64,000 nucleotides of DNA from Vibrio injensis (GCF_001895205.1 NZ_BDJF01000016.1:558001-622000), one strand, 5' to 3'; counted from the stretch's first letter, positions 18,993 to 29,840 are shown. The notes: generated by a model not told the origin, from the letters alone. Translations and numbers: made by a program.

Positions 18993-19778
18993 ATGTCAAC
19001 ACTCATTGAAATGCATGACATCTGTGTTGAGTTCAATCAGCGCCGAGTTCTGGATAAGATTAGCCTGTCTCTGTCCAGAGGTAAAATAACCACTTTAATT
19101 GGCCCGAATGGCGCGGGAAAATCGACGTTAGTTCGTGTGCTACTTGGTTTACATCAACAAAACTCTGGAACCCTTTCGCGAGATAAACATCTTAAGATTG
19201 GTTATGTTCCACAAAAATTAAAGTTAAACGATACCTTACCACTTAGCGTAAGTCGCTTTCTTCGTTTAGCCGGAAAATACAGTCAACAAGAACAATTAGA
19301 CGCATTGCGCTTAGTCGGTGCTGAGCATCTTCTTCATCACGATATGCATAAATTATCTGGTGGCGAGAATCAGCGAGTGCTACTAGCACGAGCTTTATTA
19401 CAGCGTCCTGATTTGCTTGTACTTGATGAACCCGCTCAAGGTGTCGATGTTCAAGGACAAATTGACTTGTATGATCTTATCGACACCATTCGCTTACGTT
19501 TCAACTGCGCTGTTTTTATGGTGTCACACGATTTGCATTTGGTCATGGCCAAAACCGATGAAGTGATCTGTTTACATCACCATATTTGTTGTTCTGGTTC
19601 CCCAGCCGATATTTCTCAGCATCCGAGTTATCTGGCACTGTTTGGCCATCGTAGTAAAGAAACTCTCGCTTTTTATCAACACAAACATCAGCATCATCAT
19701 GACTTAGCTGGGCAACCCGTTAAAGGTGATGCTCAAGCCTGTTCACATCATTCACACGGTCATCATCACTATGATTGA
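18993..19778 (+). CDS. znuC: ZnuC, ATPase of the zinc ABC transporter
   Basis: ABC ATPase of 261 residues. Walker A is [10 protein letters not shown] (about 37-46), the signature is [15 protein letters not shown] (about 125), Walker B is [12 protein letters not shown] and the switch His is in MVSHDLH. I place the start at ATG 18993 (MSTLIEMHD); an upstream in-frame start at 18936 would put the Zur box inside the gene. The C-terminus from about residue 228 is rich in His ([18 protein letters not shown]), probably metal-binding. It overlaps znuB by 8 bases. Confidence 0.95.
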   Translation: MSTLIEMHDICVEFNQRRVLDKISLSLSRGKITTLIGPNGAGKSTLVRVLLGLHQQNSGTLSRDKHLKIGYVPQKLKLNDTLPLSVSRFLRLAGKYSQQEQLDALRLVGAEHLLHHDMHKLSGGENQRVLLARALLQRPDLLVLDEPAQGVDVQGQIDLYDLIDTIRLRFNCAVFMVSHDLHLVMAKTDEVICLHHHICCSGSPADISQHPSYLALFGHRSKETLAFYQHKHQHHHDLAGQPVKGDAQACSHHSHGHHHYD

Positions 19779-20559
19779 GTTTTTACTTCCTTCTATCGCT
19801 GCCGGAATTGGCATCGCGATTATTGCCGGGCCGCTTGGCTCTTTTGTCGTTTGGCGACGTATGGCGTATTTTGGTGATACTCTCGCCCACGCGTCATTGC
19901 TTGGTTTGGCGCTCGGTTTTCTCCTCGATATCAACCTCTATTTTGCCCTGCTCGTCTGTAGCCTAAGTCTAGCGGTGATCTTAGTGACCATGCAACGCCA
20001 GCAATTGATTGCGACCGATACCTTATTGGGAATTCTAGCCCATAGCTCTCTGTCATTAGGTCTGATTGCCGTGAGTTTTCTCGACAATGTCCGTATTGAT
20101 TTGATGAGCTATTTGTTTGGTGATCTACTGGCCGTCAGTCCCGCAGATTTATGGTTTATCTGGAGTGGTGTTGCAGCGGTCAGTCTCGCCGTGTATCTCT
20201 TTTGGCGTCCACTACTTTCCAGTAGCGTGAATGAAGAGTTGGCCAGTGTTGAAGGGGTCAATATTGAATTAATGCGTCTGGTATTGATGCTACTGATTGG
20301 CTTAGTCATTGCTGTCGGCATGAAGTTTGTTGGTGCGTTAATTATGACTTCATTGATGATTATTCCAGCAGCCACAGCTAGACGTATCGCCAAGACACCA
20401 GAACAAATGGCGTTATTAGCTTCACTGATCGGCATCATTTCCGTCTTGATTGGCATCAGCTTGTCATGGCGATTCGATACTCCGGCAGGCCCTTCAGTGG
20501 TCATCAGTGCAACCATGATGTTTATACTCAGCCAAATGGTTAACCGCCGTTCTGTTTAA
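19771..20559 (+). CDS. znuB: ZnuB, membrane permease of the zinc ABC transporter
   Basis: Inner-membrane permease of 262 residues, the same length as E. coli ZnuB, with seven or eight hydrophobic segments. The start ATG 19771 ([12 protein letters not shown]) overlaps the znuC stop by 8 bases; a longer in-frame ORF from 19726 would overlap znuC more and adds an unlikely N-terminus. Family blocks [18 protein letters not shown] and [15 protein letters not shown] are present. It is the last gene of znuCB. Confidence 0.95.
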   Translation: MIEFLLPSIAAGIGIAIIAGPLGSFVVWRRMAYFGDTLAHASLLGLALGFLLDINLYFALLVCSLSLAVILVTMQRQQLIATDTLLGILAHSSLSLGLIAVSFLDNVRIDLMSYLFGDLLAVSPADLWFIWSGVAAVSLAVYLFWRPLLSSSVNEELASVEGVNIELMRLVLMLLIGLVIAVGMKFVGALIMTSLMIIPAATARRIAKTPEQMALLASLIGIISVLIGISLSWRFDTPAGPSVVISATMMFILSQMVNRRSV

Positions 20560-20582
20560 GCGCCTCTGCCTAACGTCAGTAT

Positions 20583-20612
20583 AAAGGCCTGTTTAAACAG
20601 GCCTTTATTTTA
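20583..20612. terminator. Bidirectional terminator between znuB and the NhaC-type gene
   Basis: AAAGGCCTGTTT followed directly by AAACAGGCCTTT is a perfect 24-base palindrome (in RNA a hairpin with a loop formed from its centre), followed by ATTTTAT. It lies between two convergent genes and can serve both. Confidence 0.85.
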
Positions 20613-20614
20613 TC

Positions 20615-22033
20615 TTACCAACTACCTAAAATTGCAAATATGAGGCAGCTTATCAAGCCTACCACGAGGATATAAGGAAACTGTGTACGGATATGGTCAA
20701 TATGATCATTGCCCGTTGCCATCGAAGATACAATGCCAGTATCACTGATCGGTGAGGTCATATCACCAAAAATAGCCCCTGATATTGCAGCACCAATCAA
20801 TAAATGTGGATCGAGATCGGCTGCCACGCCGACTTGAATCCCTATCGGAATCATGATCGCAAATGTTCCCCATGAAGTCCCTGTCGCCAAAGACATCACC
20901 GCTGCAATCAGAAATACGAATGCTGCCGAAAGTCCAGCCGGTAACACGCCATCAATTAATTGGGTGATGTATTGTCCGGTTTGCAGATCGGCTGATAGGT
21001 CACCAACCAAAAAAGCTAAAGACATAATGGCACCCAATGGGATCATATCCGAATAGCCAGCGAGTAAATGACGGAAAAAAGCATCCAATGATAAAACTCG
21101 GGTTCCAACAAAATAAATCAGCGAAATAAAAGTGCCCGCCATGACCGCCCAAAAGACAGCCGTAGAACCAGAGCCAGAGGTAAGATTGCCATTTCCAGTA
21201 ACCCATAATCCAAACGGCACCATAAGGATGATCGTTAACAACGGCACGATAAAATAGCTTGGTTTACCATTTGCAATAATGGGTTCAACCTGCTGATCAC
21301 CGGCAATCGGCAAAGCACCTTCTCTTAATACTCGACCTTGTCGCGCCCTTTTATCAGCCTTAGCCATTGGCCCCCAGCCCACGCCCGAAAAAATATAAAA
21401 CAGCACAGCAAGTAATGATAACCAAGCCATTAAGTTATAGGGCATTGAGGCAAGTAAGATAGAGAAAGACTCTCCCTCTAAATAACCTCGGCTTATTTGA
21501 ACACCAATGATTGCCATCATTGCAGCGCCCCAGCCATTGATCATCACCGTGGAACAGGTAGCTACACATGAAGATTGAATCACATAAGCCATTTTCTCAC
21601 GCGACACTCGATAATGATCGGCTAAATCTCTACTGACCGTTCCTGCCGACATGAGAGAAATTGAGCTTTCAATAAAAATGATCATGCTGGTTAACATCGC
21701 TAACAACTGTACCGCGATAGGACTTTTGACCAGTTGGGATCGCTCCGTTAAGCTATGAATGATCGCTTGCGTACCGCCGGTAATCTGAATCAAACGAATA
21801 ATCCCCCCGACCATAAAACAAAATAAAATGGTGCGAGTATTACCTGCATTGGCAAATACCTTAATATAACTGTCTAGAGTATCAGCAATGCCCGTCAATG
21901 GATTGAAACCAGCAATCACCGTGTACCCAACAACAGCGCCAATCAATAGCGATAAAATTACTTGTCGAGTCAGCACCGCCAAGGCTATCGTCACTAGTGG
22001 AGTTAATAATGTCCAAACGCCATAATCACTCAT
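20615..22033 (-). CDS. NhaC-family Na+/H+ antiporter-like transporter
   Basis: 472-residue membrane protein with about 11 hydrophobic segments and NhaC-family blocks such as FIESSISLMSAGTVSRDLAD and ISGAIFGDMTSPISDT. Some NhaC members carry amino acids rather than protons; MetT-type proteins were predicted to be methionine transporters. Here the start overlaps the stop of a transsulfuration-type lyase gene (ATGA), so the two are translated together. This suggests a substrate or product related to sulfur amino acids, which is inference. No methionine regulatory site was recognised upstream of the pair. Confidence 0.8.
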   Translation of the reverse strand: MSDYGVWTLLTPLVTIALAVLTRQVILSLLIGAVVGYTVIAGFNPLTGIADTLDSYIKVFANAGNTRTILFCFMVGGIIRLIQITGGTQAIIHSLTERSQLVKSPIAVQLLAMLTSMIIFIESSISLMSAGTVSRDLADHYRVSREKMAYVIQSSCVATCSTVMINGWGAAMMAIIGVQISRGYLEGESFSILLASMPYNLMAWLSLLAVLFYIFSGVGWGPMAKADKRARQGRVLREGALPIAGDQQVEPIIANGKPSYFIVPLLTIILMVPFGLWVTGNGNLTSGSGSTAVFWAVMAGTFISLIYFVGTRVLSLDAFFRHLLAGYSDMIPLGAIMSLAFLVGDLSADLQTGQYITQLIDGVLPAGLSAAFVFLIAAVMSLATGTSWGTFAIMIPIGIQVGVAADLDPHLLIGAAISGAIFGDMTSPISDTGIVSSMATGNDHIDHIRTQFPYILVVGLISCLIFAILGSW

Positions 22034-23190
22034 ATGGCTTCCGCCGAAAGTGCACTGAGTAAATCAGCAATCAAGTCATCGCTATCTTCAATTCCGACCG
22101 ATAAACGAAATGTGGTATCAAAAATTCCCATCGCTTGGCGCTCTGCTTCACTCATTGAGCCGTGCGACATAGAGGCGGAATGATTGATCATGCTTTCCAC
22201 CCCTCCTAATGATTCCGCTAAAATAAAGTAACGCAATCGGCTTAAGAAACGTTGGCTATCTGTGCGATTACCTTGGAGCTGAATGGTAACAACCGCCCCT
22301 CCAGAGCGCATTTGCGATTGGCATAATGCATAGTGAGGGTGTGTTGCTAAGCCAGGATAATACACCGCTGCAATCGCAGGATGATCACTCAGCGCTTGTG
22401 CGACTTTCAATGCATTATCACACTGACGCTGCATACGTAAATCGAGTGTTTTTAAACCACGTAAAGCAAGGTAAGCATCAAAAGGTGATGCGATGGCACC
22501 GACGGTTGTTTTAGCAAAATCAATCCGTTTCGCTAGCTCAGGATCAGCCGTAATCAACGCGCCGCCAATCATATCCGAGTGACCACCAATGTATTTACTG
22601 GTGGATAGCATCACCAGATCGGCACCGAGGGTTAATGGTGTCTGGTTCCAAGCAGTAGCAAAGGTGTTATCAACACAAGTCAAGATACTGTGGCGACGGG
22701 CAAATGCACAAACTTTCTGAATATCCACCAATTCTAGTAATGGATTGGTCGGCGTTTCTATCCAAATCATCGCGGTATTGTCTTGTATTACCGATTCAAT
22801 AGCAGCCAGATCATTCAAATCCACATAATCAACCGTTAAGCCATTATTCTGTTTACGTAGCTTGTCAAATAAGCGGTGTGTACCACCATACACACCACGC
22901 ATGGCAATAATGTGTGCATTTTGAGTTAACAGTTCAAGGGCTAAGGATGTCGCTGCCATACCAGACGCCGTCGCTGTCACATAAGTTCCTTGCTCTAATA
23001 CTGCTAATGCACTTTCGTAAGCATAACGCGTGGGATTAGCGACTCGCGAATAGCCATAATCAGCAGACTGTTCGAGATCGGTTTGAATAAAGCTACTTGC
23101 GGTATAAATCGGTGGAAAGGCGGCATTATGACCAGCATCATGCTGATCGCCGCCATGGACTGCCAGAGTGGCAAAATTTGGTTTTTTCAT
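22030..23190 (-). CDS. Cys/Met metabolism PLP-dependent enzyme (cystathionine gamma-lyase/synthase type)
   Basis: 386-residue PLP enzyme of the transsulfuration family. YGYSRVANPTR (about 45) is the cofactor-phosphate region, ASGMAATS (about 78) follows, and STSKYIGGHSDMIGG (about 195-209) contains the Schiff-base lysine. FRLSVGIEDSDDLIADL closes the protein. Sequence alone does not separate cystathionine gamma-lyase, gamma-synthase and methionine gamma-lyase. The start is ATG 23190, preceded by GGATG; a GTG at 23202 is in frame. It is the first gene of an operon with the NhaC-type transporter, which hints at catabolism of an imported sulfur amino acid. Confidence 0.85.
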   Translation of the reverse strand: MKKPNFATLAVHGGDQHDAGHNAAFPPIYTASSFIQTDLEQSADYGYSRVANPTRYAYESALAVLEQGTYVTATASGMAATSLALELLTQNAHIIAMRGVYGGTHRLFDKLRKQNNGLTVDYVDLNDLAAIESVIQDNTAMIWIETPTNPLLELVDIQKVCAFARRHSILTCVDNTFATAWNQTPLTLGADLVMLSTSKYIGGHSDMIGGALITADPELAKRIDFAKTTVGAIASPFDAYLALRGLKTLDLRMQRQCDNALKVAQALSDHPAIAAVYYPGLATHPHYALCQSQMRSGGAVVTIQLQGNRTDSQRFLSRLRYFILAESLGGVESMINHSASMSHGSMSEAERQAMGIFDTTFRLSVGIEDSDDLIADLLSALSAEAI

Positions 23191-23466
23191 GATTTCATCC
23201 ACATAACATTTGATGAGTGTTCAAACATGCATTATTCAACAATGCAAAGAAGACGCTGAATTTGCCTTATCTGGAGATTTATTTTTGATAATGATAAGGC
23301 TTTTTTTCAAAATGAGACAAGAAGTAACATTGTATTACTTTATGATTGGATACCAAAAATAGAATTCGCTTCTATGTTATGCCCTTTCAACAAGAGCAGC
23401 AGTGGAATTGATTGACATTTCGATCTGGATTTGGGCTCTAGGAGTAACAAGGCCTAAACTTCATAA

Positions 23467-23495
23467 CAAAAAAGCCTCCATAAATTGGAGGCTTT
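23467..23495 (-). terminator. Intrinsic terminator after sucD
   Basis: On the minus strand AAAGCCTCC, loop AATTTAT, GGAGGCTTT followed by a run of T. It lies about 30 bases after sucD and ends the sdh-suc block. The 264 bases from here to the lyase gene hold that gene's promoter; nothing else was seen. Confidence 0.9.
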
Positions 23496-23525
23496 CGAGA
23501 TAAGAAACTCATTTTTATCCGCGTA

Positions 23526-24398
23526 TTACCAACCGGTAACTTCACGCAAAGCTTGCCCGATATCCGCCAGACTTTTCACGGTTTTCACGCCTGCCGATTC
23601 TAGTGCCGCAAATTTCTCTTCTGCGGTACCTTTACCACCAGAAATGATCGCACCAGCATGGCCCATACGCTTACCAGGAGGTGCCGTCACACCAGCAATA
23701 TAGGAAACAACAGGCTTAGTCACATGCTGTTTAATAAACGCAGCCGCTTCTTCTTCCGCTGTACCACCGATTTCACCGATCATCACAATCGCTTCGGTTT
23801 CAGGATCGTCTTGGAACAGTTTTAGAATATCAATAAAGTTAGAGCCAGGAATTGGGTCACCACCGATACCAACACAAGTTGATTGACCAAAACCTTCATC
23901 GGTGGTCTGCTTAACCGCTTCATAAGTTAAAGTACCTGAGCGAGAGACAATGCCCACTTTGCCTTTCTTATGAATGTGTCCTGGCATGATACCAATCTTA
24001 CATTCATCAGGGGTGATCACCCCAGGGCAGTTTGGACCGATCATCCGTACTCCGGTTTGCTCCAACTTGACCTTAACATCAATCATATCGATTGTCGGAA
24101 TACCTTCGGTAATGGTCACGATCAGCTCAATACCAGCATCAATGGCTTCTAAAATCGCGTCTTTACAAAATGGCGCAGGTACATAAATCACTGTCGCTGT
24201 GGCACCGGTCGCTTCAACCGCTTCACGTACAGTATTAAACACAGGCAAACCAAGATGAGTTTGACCGCCTTTACCCGGAGAAACACCACCCACCATTTGG
24301 GTACCATAAGCTAATGCTTGTTCAGAATGGAAAGTACCTTGACCACCCGTAAATCCTTGGCAAATGACTTTGGTGTCTTTGTTAATTAATACCGACAT
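23526..24398 (-). CDS. sucD: Succinyl-CoA synthetase alpha subunit
   Basis: ADP-forming succinyl-CoA synthetase alpha subunit, 290 residues, normal length. The N-terminal CoA-binding domain begins [21 protein letters not shown]. The phosphohistidine lies in [12 protein letters not shown] (about 243-254). [10 protein letters not shown] (about 122) is the usual family block. Its start shares one base with the sucC stop (TAATG), so the two subunits are coupled. It is the last gene of sdhCDAB-sucABCD. Confidence 0.98.
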   Translation of the reverse strand: MSVLINKDTKVICQGFTGGQGTFHSEQALAYGTQMVGGVSPGKGGQTHLGLPVFNTVREAVEATGATATVIYVPAPFCKDAILEAIDAGIELIVTITEGIPTIDMIDVKVKLEQTGVRMIGPNCPGVITPDECKIGIMPGHIHKKGKVGIVSRSGTLTYEAVKQTTDEGFGQSTCVGIGGDPIPGSNFIDILKLFQDDPETEAIVMIGEIGGTAEEEAAAFIKQHVTKPVVSYIAGVTAPPGKRMGHAGAIISGGKGTAEEKFAALESAGVKTVKSLADIGQALREVTGW

Positions 24399-25564
24399 TA
24401 TTTGCCCTCCGCAGCAGCAACAACTTTACGCGCAGCGTCAGTCAACGACTCTGCTGCAATGATATCTAAACCCGATTTTGCCAACACATCACGACCAAGT
24501 TCAGCGTTAGTACCTTCAAGACGAACAACCACTGGCACTTCAACATCGACTTCTTTCACCGCGCCAATAATCCCTTCGGCAATCATGTCACAGCGTACAA
24601 TACCACCGAAAATATTCACCAATACCGCTTTAACATTGTCATCTGACAAAATGATCTTAAACGCTTCAGCCACACGCTCTTTCGTTGCGCCACCACCAAC
24701 GTCTAAGAAGTTCGCAGGTTTGCCGCCGTGTAAGTTAACAATATCCATGGTACCCATCGCTAGGCCAGCACCATTAACCATGCATCCCACATTGCCATCA
24801 AGAGCGACGTAGTTTAATTCCCACTGCGCAGCATGAGCTTCACGAGCATCTTCTTGGCTAGCATCGTGCATTTCACGCAGTTTAGGCTGACGGTATAAGG
24901 CATTCGAATCGATATTGATTTTACCATCGAGGCACAATAGATTACCGTCACCGGTAATCACTAATGGGTTTATCTCTAGTAGAGCAAGATCATACTGCGT
25001 AAACATCTCACTTAAACCCATGAAGATTTTAACAAACTGCTTAATTTGATCGCCTTGTAGACCAAGCTTAAACGCCAGTTCACGTCCTTGGTATGCTTGC
25101 GCACCGACTAATGGATCGATCGCCGCTTTATGGATAAGCTCTGGCGTTTCTTCTGCGACTTTCTCGATTTCTACTCCGCCTTCCGTTGAAGCCATAAACA
25201 CAATTTTACGTGTTGCACGGTCAACAACAGCGCCCAAGTAAAGCTCATTCGCGATACTGGAAGCTTCTTCAACCAAAATTTTAGAGACAGGCTGACCGTT
25301 AGCGTCGGTTTGATAAGTAACAAGGTTTTTACCAAGCCACTTTTGGGCAAAAGCTTTCACTGCATCTTTACTTTCATGCAGCTCGACACCGCCCGCTTTA
25401 CCACGCCCACCAGCGTGAACCTGACATTTTACGACTTTCTTTACTGTACTAATCCGTCCAGCAGCTTCAAACGCTTCTTGCGGAGTATCACAGGCATAAC
25501 CTTCTGGGACTGGCAAACCGAATTCAGCAAATAGCTGTTTTGCTTGGTATTCATGCAAATTCAT
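24398..25564 (-). CDS. sucC: Succinyl-CoA synthetase beta subunit
   Basis: Beta subunit with ATP-grasp and CoA-ligase domains, 388 residues from ATG 25564 ([16 protein letters not shown]), the canonical N-terminus. An upstream in-frame start at 25684 exists but would add 40 residues with no family support and cover an intergenic hairpin. Conserved segments include [11 protein letters not shown] (about 45-55) and [10 protein letters not shown] (about 318). It forms the nucleotide-binding half of the enzyme with SucD. Confidence 0.98.
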   Translation of the reverse strand: MNLHEYQAKQLFAEFGLPVPEGYACDTPQEAFEAAGRISTVKKVVKCQVHAGGRGKAGGVELHESKDAVKAFAQKWLGKNLVTYQTDANGQPVSKILVEEASSIANELYLGAVVDRATRKIVFMASTEGGVEIEKVAEETPELIHKAAIDPLVGAQAYQGRELAFKLGLQGDQIKQFVKIFMGLSEMFTQYDLALLEINPLVITGDGNLLCLDGKINIDSNALYRQPKLREMHDASQEDAREAHAAQWELNYVALDGNVGCMVNGAGLAMGTMDIVNLHGGKPANFLDVGGGATKERVAEAFKIILSDDNVKAVLVNIFGGIVRCDMIAEGIIGAVKEVDVEVPVVVRLEGTNAELGRDVLAKSGLDIIAAESLTDAARKVVAAAEGK

Positions 25565-25668
25565 TGTGTTATTCCATTTATGTATTTTTATTCCATAGAG
25601 CCCAATACATGGTTGGACTTTACGTCTGTAGGAGTACTCTGAGCGAGTAGCCAAATGGCTTAAACAAG

Positions 25669-25696
25669 GCCGGGCGCTGAGCAAGCCCGGCTTTTT
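25669..25696. repeat. GC-rich hairpin between sucB and sucC
   Basis: GCCGGGC (25669-25675) pairs with GCCCGGC (25685-25691) around a nine-base loop. The T run is on the plus strand side, so it is not a clear terminator for the minus-strand operon. It may act as an mRNA-stability or processing element between sucAB and sucCD. Confidence 0.55.
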
Positions 25697-25736
25697 ACCC
25701 GTTAACCGATGAGAGCAGAACTCTCTCCGATAAACA

Positions 25737-26945
25737 TTACACGTCTAGAAGTAGACGCGCCGGATCTTCTAGTAACTCTTTCACTGTCACTAAGAAACCA
25801 ACCGACTCACGACCATCAATCAAACGATGATCATAAGACAAGGCAAGATACATCATAGGTAAGATTTCTACTTTTCCATCCACCGCCATTGGGCGATCTT
25901 GGATTTTATGCATCCCCAAAATTGCCGCTTGTGGTGGGTTAATGATCGGTGTTGACATCAATGATCCAAATACACCGCCATTAGTAATGGTAAAGTTACC
26001 ACCGGTAAGCTCTTCTACCGTTAACTTACCGTCACGACCTTTCAACGCCAGTTCTTTAATGCCCTTTTCAATTTCGGCAAGACTGAGCATATCGCAATCT
26101 TTTAGGACTGGAGTCACCAAGCCACGCGGCGTTGATACTGCCATGCTGATATCAAAATAATTATGATAAACAATATCTTGACCATCAATGGAAGCATTCA
26201 CTTCAGGGTAGCGTTTTAAGGCTTCGGTTACCGCTTTAACGTAGAAAGACATAAAACCAAGACGAATGCCGTGTTTTTTCTCAAATAGATCTTGATACTG
26301 TTTACGCAGATCCATAATTGGCTTCATATTGACTTCATTAAATGTCGTCAGCATCGCAGTGCTATTTTTTGCTTCTAATAAGCGCTCAGCAACACGTTTA
26401 CGTAAACGTGTCATTGGTACACGCTTTTCACTACGAGCGGCAGCGGCAAGTGGCGCACTAACTGGTGCTACTGCTGAAGTCGAAGCTTGGTTTTTCGCTA
26501 AATAAGCTTCAACATCTTCACGCGTAATGCGACCACCAACACCTGAACCTTTAACTTGAGCGGGTTCTAAATTATGCTCTGCCAGCAAACGGCGTACCGC
26601 TGGGCTTAACGCATCATTAGACTCTTCACTGAGTGCCGCTTTATGGCGTTTATCAGGAGATGGCTCGGTCGAAGCGGTCGAGTCTGCGGTTGGCTCACCA
26701 GCAACGGCACCCGGTTTAATCCGTGCCAATAGCTGCTTTGATAGCACGGTAGCGCCTTCTTGCTCTAAAATTGACTCAAGCACCCCAGCTTCAGGAGCTG
26801 GTACTTCCAACACCACTTTATCGGTTTCAATTTCAACCAGCACTTCATCACGAGCGACAGCATCACCAGGCTGTTTATGCCATGTCGCTACGGTGGCGTC
26901 TGCTACTGATTCGGGTAGATCTGGAACCAGAATTTCAACTGTCAT
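25737..26945 (-). CDS. sucB: Dihydrolipoyl succinyltransferase (E2 of 2-oxoglutarate dehydrogenase)
   Basis: E2 core of the 2-oxoglutarate dehydrogenase complex, 402 residues. A single lipoyl domain has the lipoylated Lys in [11 protein letters not shown] (about 39-49). An Ala/Pro-rich linker and the E3-binding domain ([15 protein letters not shown], about 113) follow, then the catalytic domain ending with the [10 protein letters not shown] active-site motif. It starts 28 bases after sucA. No lpd gene lies in the window, so E3 must come from elsewhere. Confidence 0.98.
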   Translation of the reverse strand: MTVEILVPDLPESVADATVATWHKQPGDAVARDEVLVEIETDKVVLEVPAPEAGVLESILEQEGATVLSKQLLARIKPGAVAGEPTADSTASTEPSPDKRHKAALSEESNDALSPAVRRLLAEHNLEPAQVKGSGVGGRITREDVEAYLAKNQASTSAVAPVSAPLAAAARSEKRVPMTRLRKRVAERLLEAKNSTAMLTTFNEVNMKPIMDLRKQYQDLFEKKHGIRLGFMSFYVKAVTEALKRYPEVNASIDGQDIVYHNYFDISMAVSTPRGLVTPVLKDCDMLSLAEIEKGIKELALKGRDGKLTVEELTGGNFTITNGGVFGSLMSTPIINPPQAAILGMHKIQDRPMAVDGKVEILPMMYLALSYDHRLIDGRESVGFLVTVKELLEDPARLLLDV

Positions 26946-26973
26946 ATCGGTCTTTTCCTTTTACTTCTTGTTC

Positions 26974-29784
26974 TTAGGCTAGGGTCAAAGCGTCTTCAAT
27001 TAACGCTTTCTGCTGTTTCAAGTGTACCGACATATAGCCCACCGCCGGTGATGCTGATGCTGGTCGACCCGCATATTTTAAATCCGCTCCGGCCGGGATA
27101 GCCGCGCGGAAATTGTGCTGGCTACTGTACCAAGCGCCTTGGTTTTGTGGCTCTTCTTGACACCAAACATAATCGACGACATTGGTATAAGGTGCGATTG
27201 CTGCTTGTACTTCTTCAATTGGGAATGGATACAATTGCTCAATACGAACAATAGCCACATCATCTTGCTGATTGTTTCGGCGTTGCTCAAGCAAATCGTA
27301 ATAAACCTTGCCAGAACAGAAAACAACCCGCTTAACTTTCGCGGCATCCAACGAATCAATCTCACCGATTGCTGGTAAAAATGAGCCGTTAGCCAACTCC
27401 TCCATACTTGAGGTACAAAGTGGGTGACGCAACAAGGACTTCGGTGACATCACGATCAGTGGGCGACGCATTTTACGCACCACTTGACGGCGTAGCATGT
27501 GATAGACCTGTGCCGGAGTGGATGGAATCACCACTTGCATATTTTGCTCTGCACAAAGCTGTAAATAACGCTCTAAACGTGCAGAAGAGTGCTCTGGACC
27601 TTGGCCTTCATAACCATGAGGTAGCAGCATGGTCAAACCACATAAGCGTCCCCATTTTTGCTCACCAGAAGAAATAAACTGGTCGACCACTACCTGAGCA
27701 CCGTTAGCAAAGTCACCAAACTGCGCTTCCCAAATGGTTAAGCCGCTTGGTTCGGCTGTTGCATAGCCATACTCAAAAGCCAATACCGCTTCTTCTGATA
27801 ACACAGAATCGATGACTTCAAATGGACCTTGTTTGGTATGAATGTTCGCCAAAGGAACATAAGTACTGGCATCGGCTTGATTATGTAAAACCGAGTGACG
27901 ATGGAAGAAAGTCCCACGTCCAGAGTCCTGACCAGAAATACGGATACGCTTACCATCGTCAACGAGCGTAGCGTAAGCCAAAGTTTCGGCCATTCCCCAG
28001 TCGAGCATTTTTTCACCAGAAACCATACTCATTCGGTCATGGTAAATTTTCTCAACTCGACTTTGCAGCTTATGACTTTCTGGATACTGACACACTTTTT
28101 CTCCCAACTCTTTTAGGCGTTGGAGAGGAAATTGATTATCCCAGTTTTCGTTCCATTCACGATTGATATAAGGTGACCAATCAACCGAGTGCATGGTCAT
28201 CGGCCGCCACTCTTTCACCACCACTTCACCATGATCCAACGCATCACGATATTCATTCACTAACTGAGTCGCGGTTTCTAAGTCACACTCATTTTTGTCG
28301 GTGAGAATATCAGCGTAGATTTTGCGCGGTGTGGGATGTTTTTTGATTTTCTGATACATCAACGGCTGAGTCGCATTAGGCTCATCCGCTTCGTTGTGAC
28401 CATGACGACGATAACAAACCAGTTCAATCACTACATCACGTTTAAACTCATTACGATAATCGAGAGCCAAACGAGTCACGAACGCCACCGCTTCTGGATC
28501 ATCTGAGTTAACATGAAGAATTGGCGCCTGAACCATCTTCGCAATATCAGTACAGTACATGGTTGAACGTGTATCGCGAGGATTGGAAGTGGTAAAACCG
28601 ACTTGGTTATTGATAACAATTCGAACCGTTCCACCCACACAGTAGCCGCGAGCTAAAGACATGTTAAATGTCTCAGCGACAACACCTTGTCCGGCAATAG
28701 CAGAGTCACCATGAATGGTGATCGGTAATACTCGGTTTCCTTCAGAATCACCTAAACGATCTTGACGAGCACGAACTGAACCGATAACCACTGGGTTGAC
28801 GATTTCTAAATGCGAAGGGTTAAAGGCCAACGCTAAGTGCACATCACCGCCCGGGGTTGCGAAGTCTGCCGAGAAACCTTGGTGATATTTAACATCGCCA
28901 GTGCCCCATGTCTCATCATGCTTACCGGCAAACTCGTCAAACAAGTCCTGTGGCTTTTTACCCAATACGTTGACTAACATATTCAGGCGTCCACGGTGAG
29001 CCATACCGATCACCACTTCGCGCATACCATGAGTACCCGCGTGACGAATTAACTCTTTCATCATTGGAATTAACGCATCACCGCCTTCCAGTGAGAAACG
29101 TTTTGCGCCGGGGAATTTTGCACCAAGATAACGCTCCAAACCTTCTGCAGCCGTTAATTCCTCAAGAAACTTGCGCTTTTCTTCCAAAGTAAACTGAGGT
29201 TGGCCTAACACTGGCTCTAAACGTTGTTGAATCCATCGTTTTTGCTCAGTATCAATAATGTGCATGTATTCTGCACCCACTGAACCACAATAGATTTTGT
29301 TCAACGATTGATAGATATCTTTCAACTTCATGGTATCTGCGCCAACGGCAAAAGAGCCGACGTTGAACGTTTCTTCCATGTCATCTTCAGTTAAGTTATG
29401 GAATGAGGGGTCAAGTTCCGCCACCGGTGGGCGTTTCCATAAACCAAGAGGATCTAGTTGGGCAGCTTCATGACCGCGGAAACGGTAAGCGTTGATAAGC
29501 TGTAGAACTTTTACTTGTTTTGCATCGACTTCAGGATCACTAACTTGGACATTGTAATGCTTTGTCTCTTGAGCAAGCCGACGGAAGTAGTCACGGACAC
29601 GCGAATGTGGTTGTTCAACCACATGATCAGGCTGCATAGGCAGACCATCAAAAACACGTTTCCACTCCTCACTCACCAGATCAGGATCACTTAGATACAG
29701 TTCGTAGAGATCTTCTACATAAGTTGCATTGGCGCCAGCCAAGTGTGAAGACTCGAGCCATGCCTTCATCACGCCGTTGTGCAT
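26974..29784 (-). CDS. sucA: 2-oxoglutarate dehydrogenase E1 component
   Basis: Thiamine-diphosphate-dependent decarboxylase of the TCA cycle, 936 residues. The N-terminus MHNGVMKAWLESSHLAGAN parallels E. coli SucA. The ThDP/Mg region is seen as GDSAIAGQGVVAE (about 350), and AHRGRLNMLVNVLGK and RRHGHNEADEP are typical. It follows sdhB after a UUCG-type hairpin and precedes sucB, so the complex is expressed as part of the sdh-suc block. Confidence 0.98.
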   Translation of the reverse strand: MHNGVMKAWLESSHLAGANATYVEDLYELYLSDPDLVSEEWKRVFDGLPMQPDHVVEQPHSRVRDYFRRLAQETKHYNVQVSDPEVDAKQVKVLQLINAYRFRGHEAAQLDPLGLWKRPPVAELDPSFHNLTEDDMEETFNVGSFAVGADTMKLKDIYQSLNKIYCGSVGAEYMHIIDTEQKRWIQQRLEPVLGQPQFTLEEKRKFLEELTAAEGLERYLGAKFPGAKRFSLEGGDALIPMMKELIRHAGTHGMREVVIGMAHRGRLNMLVNVLGKKPQDLFDEFAGKHDETWGTGDVKYHQGFSADFATPGGDVHLALAFNPSHLEIVNPVVIGSVRARQDRLGDSEGNRVLPITIHGDSAIAGQGVVAETFNMSLARGYCVGGTVRIVINNQVGFTTSNPRDTRSTMYCTDIAKMVQAPILHVNSDDPEAVAFVTRLALDYRNEFKRDVVIELVCYRRHGHNEADEPNATQPLMYQKIKKHPTPRKIYADILTDKNECDLETATQLVNEYRDALDHGEVVVKEWRPMTMHSVDWSPYINREWNENWDNQFPLQRLKELGEKVCQYPESHKLQSRVEKIYHDRMSMVSGEKMLDWGMAETLAYATLVDDGKRIRISGQDSGRGTFFHRHSVLHNQADASTYVPLANIHTKQGPFEVIDSVLSEEAVLAFEYGYATAEPSGLTIWEAQFGDFANGAQVVVDQFISSGEQKWGRLCGLTMLLPHGYEGQGPEHSSARLERYLQLCAEQNMQVVIPSTPAQVYHMLRRQVVRKMRRPLIVMSPKSLLRHPLCTSSMEELANGSFLPAIGEIDSLDAAKVKRVVFCSGKVYYDLLEQRRNNQQDDVAIVRIEQLYPFPIEEVQAAIAPYTNVVDYVWCQEEPQNQGAWYSSQHNFRAAIPAGADLKYAGRPASASPAVGYMSVHLKQQKALIEDALTLA

Positions 29785-29840
29785 TATTTTCCCTTAACCA
29801 GTAGTTTTCACGTTTGCTGCGGTCTATGCCGAGCTATAAA

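Noticed and set aside
23270..23300. AGACGCTG near 23250 as a MetJ box for the lyase operon
   Set aside because: Only five of eight bases match AGACGTCT and there is no tandem copy.
25565..25684. 40-residue N-terminal extension of sucC
   Set aside because: The canonical SucC start MNLHEYQ is at 25564, and the extension would cover a GC-rich intergenic hairpin.
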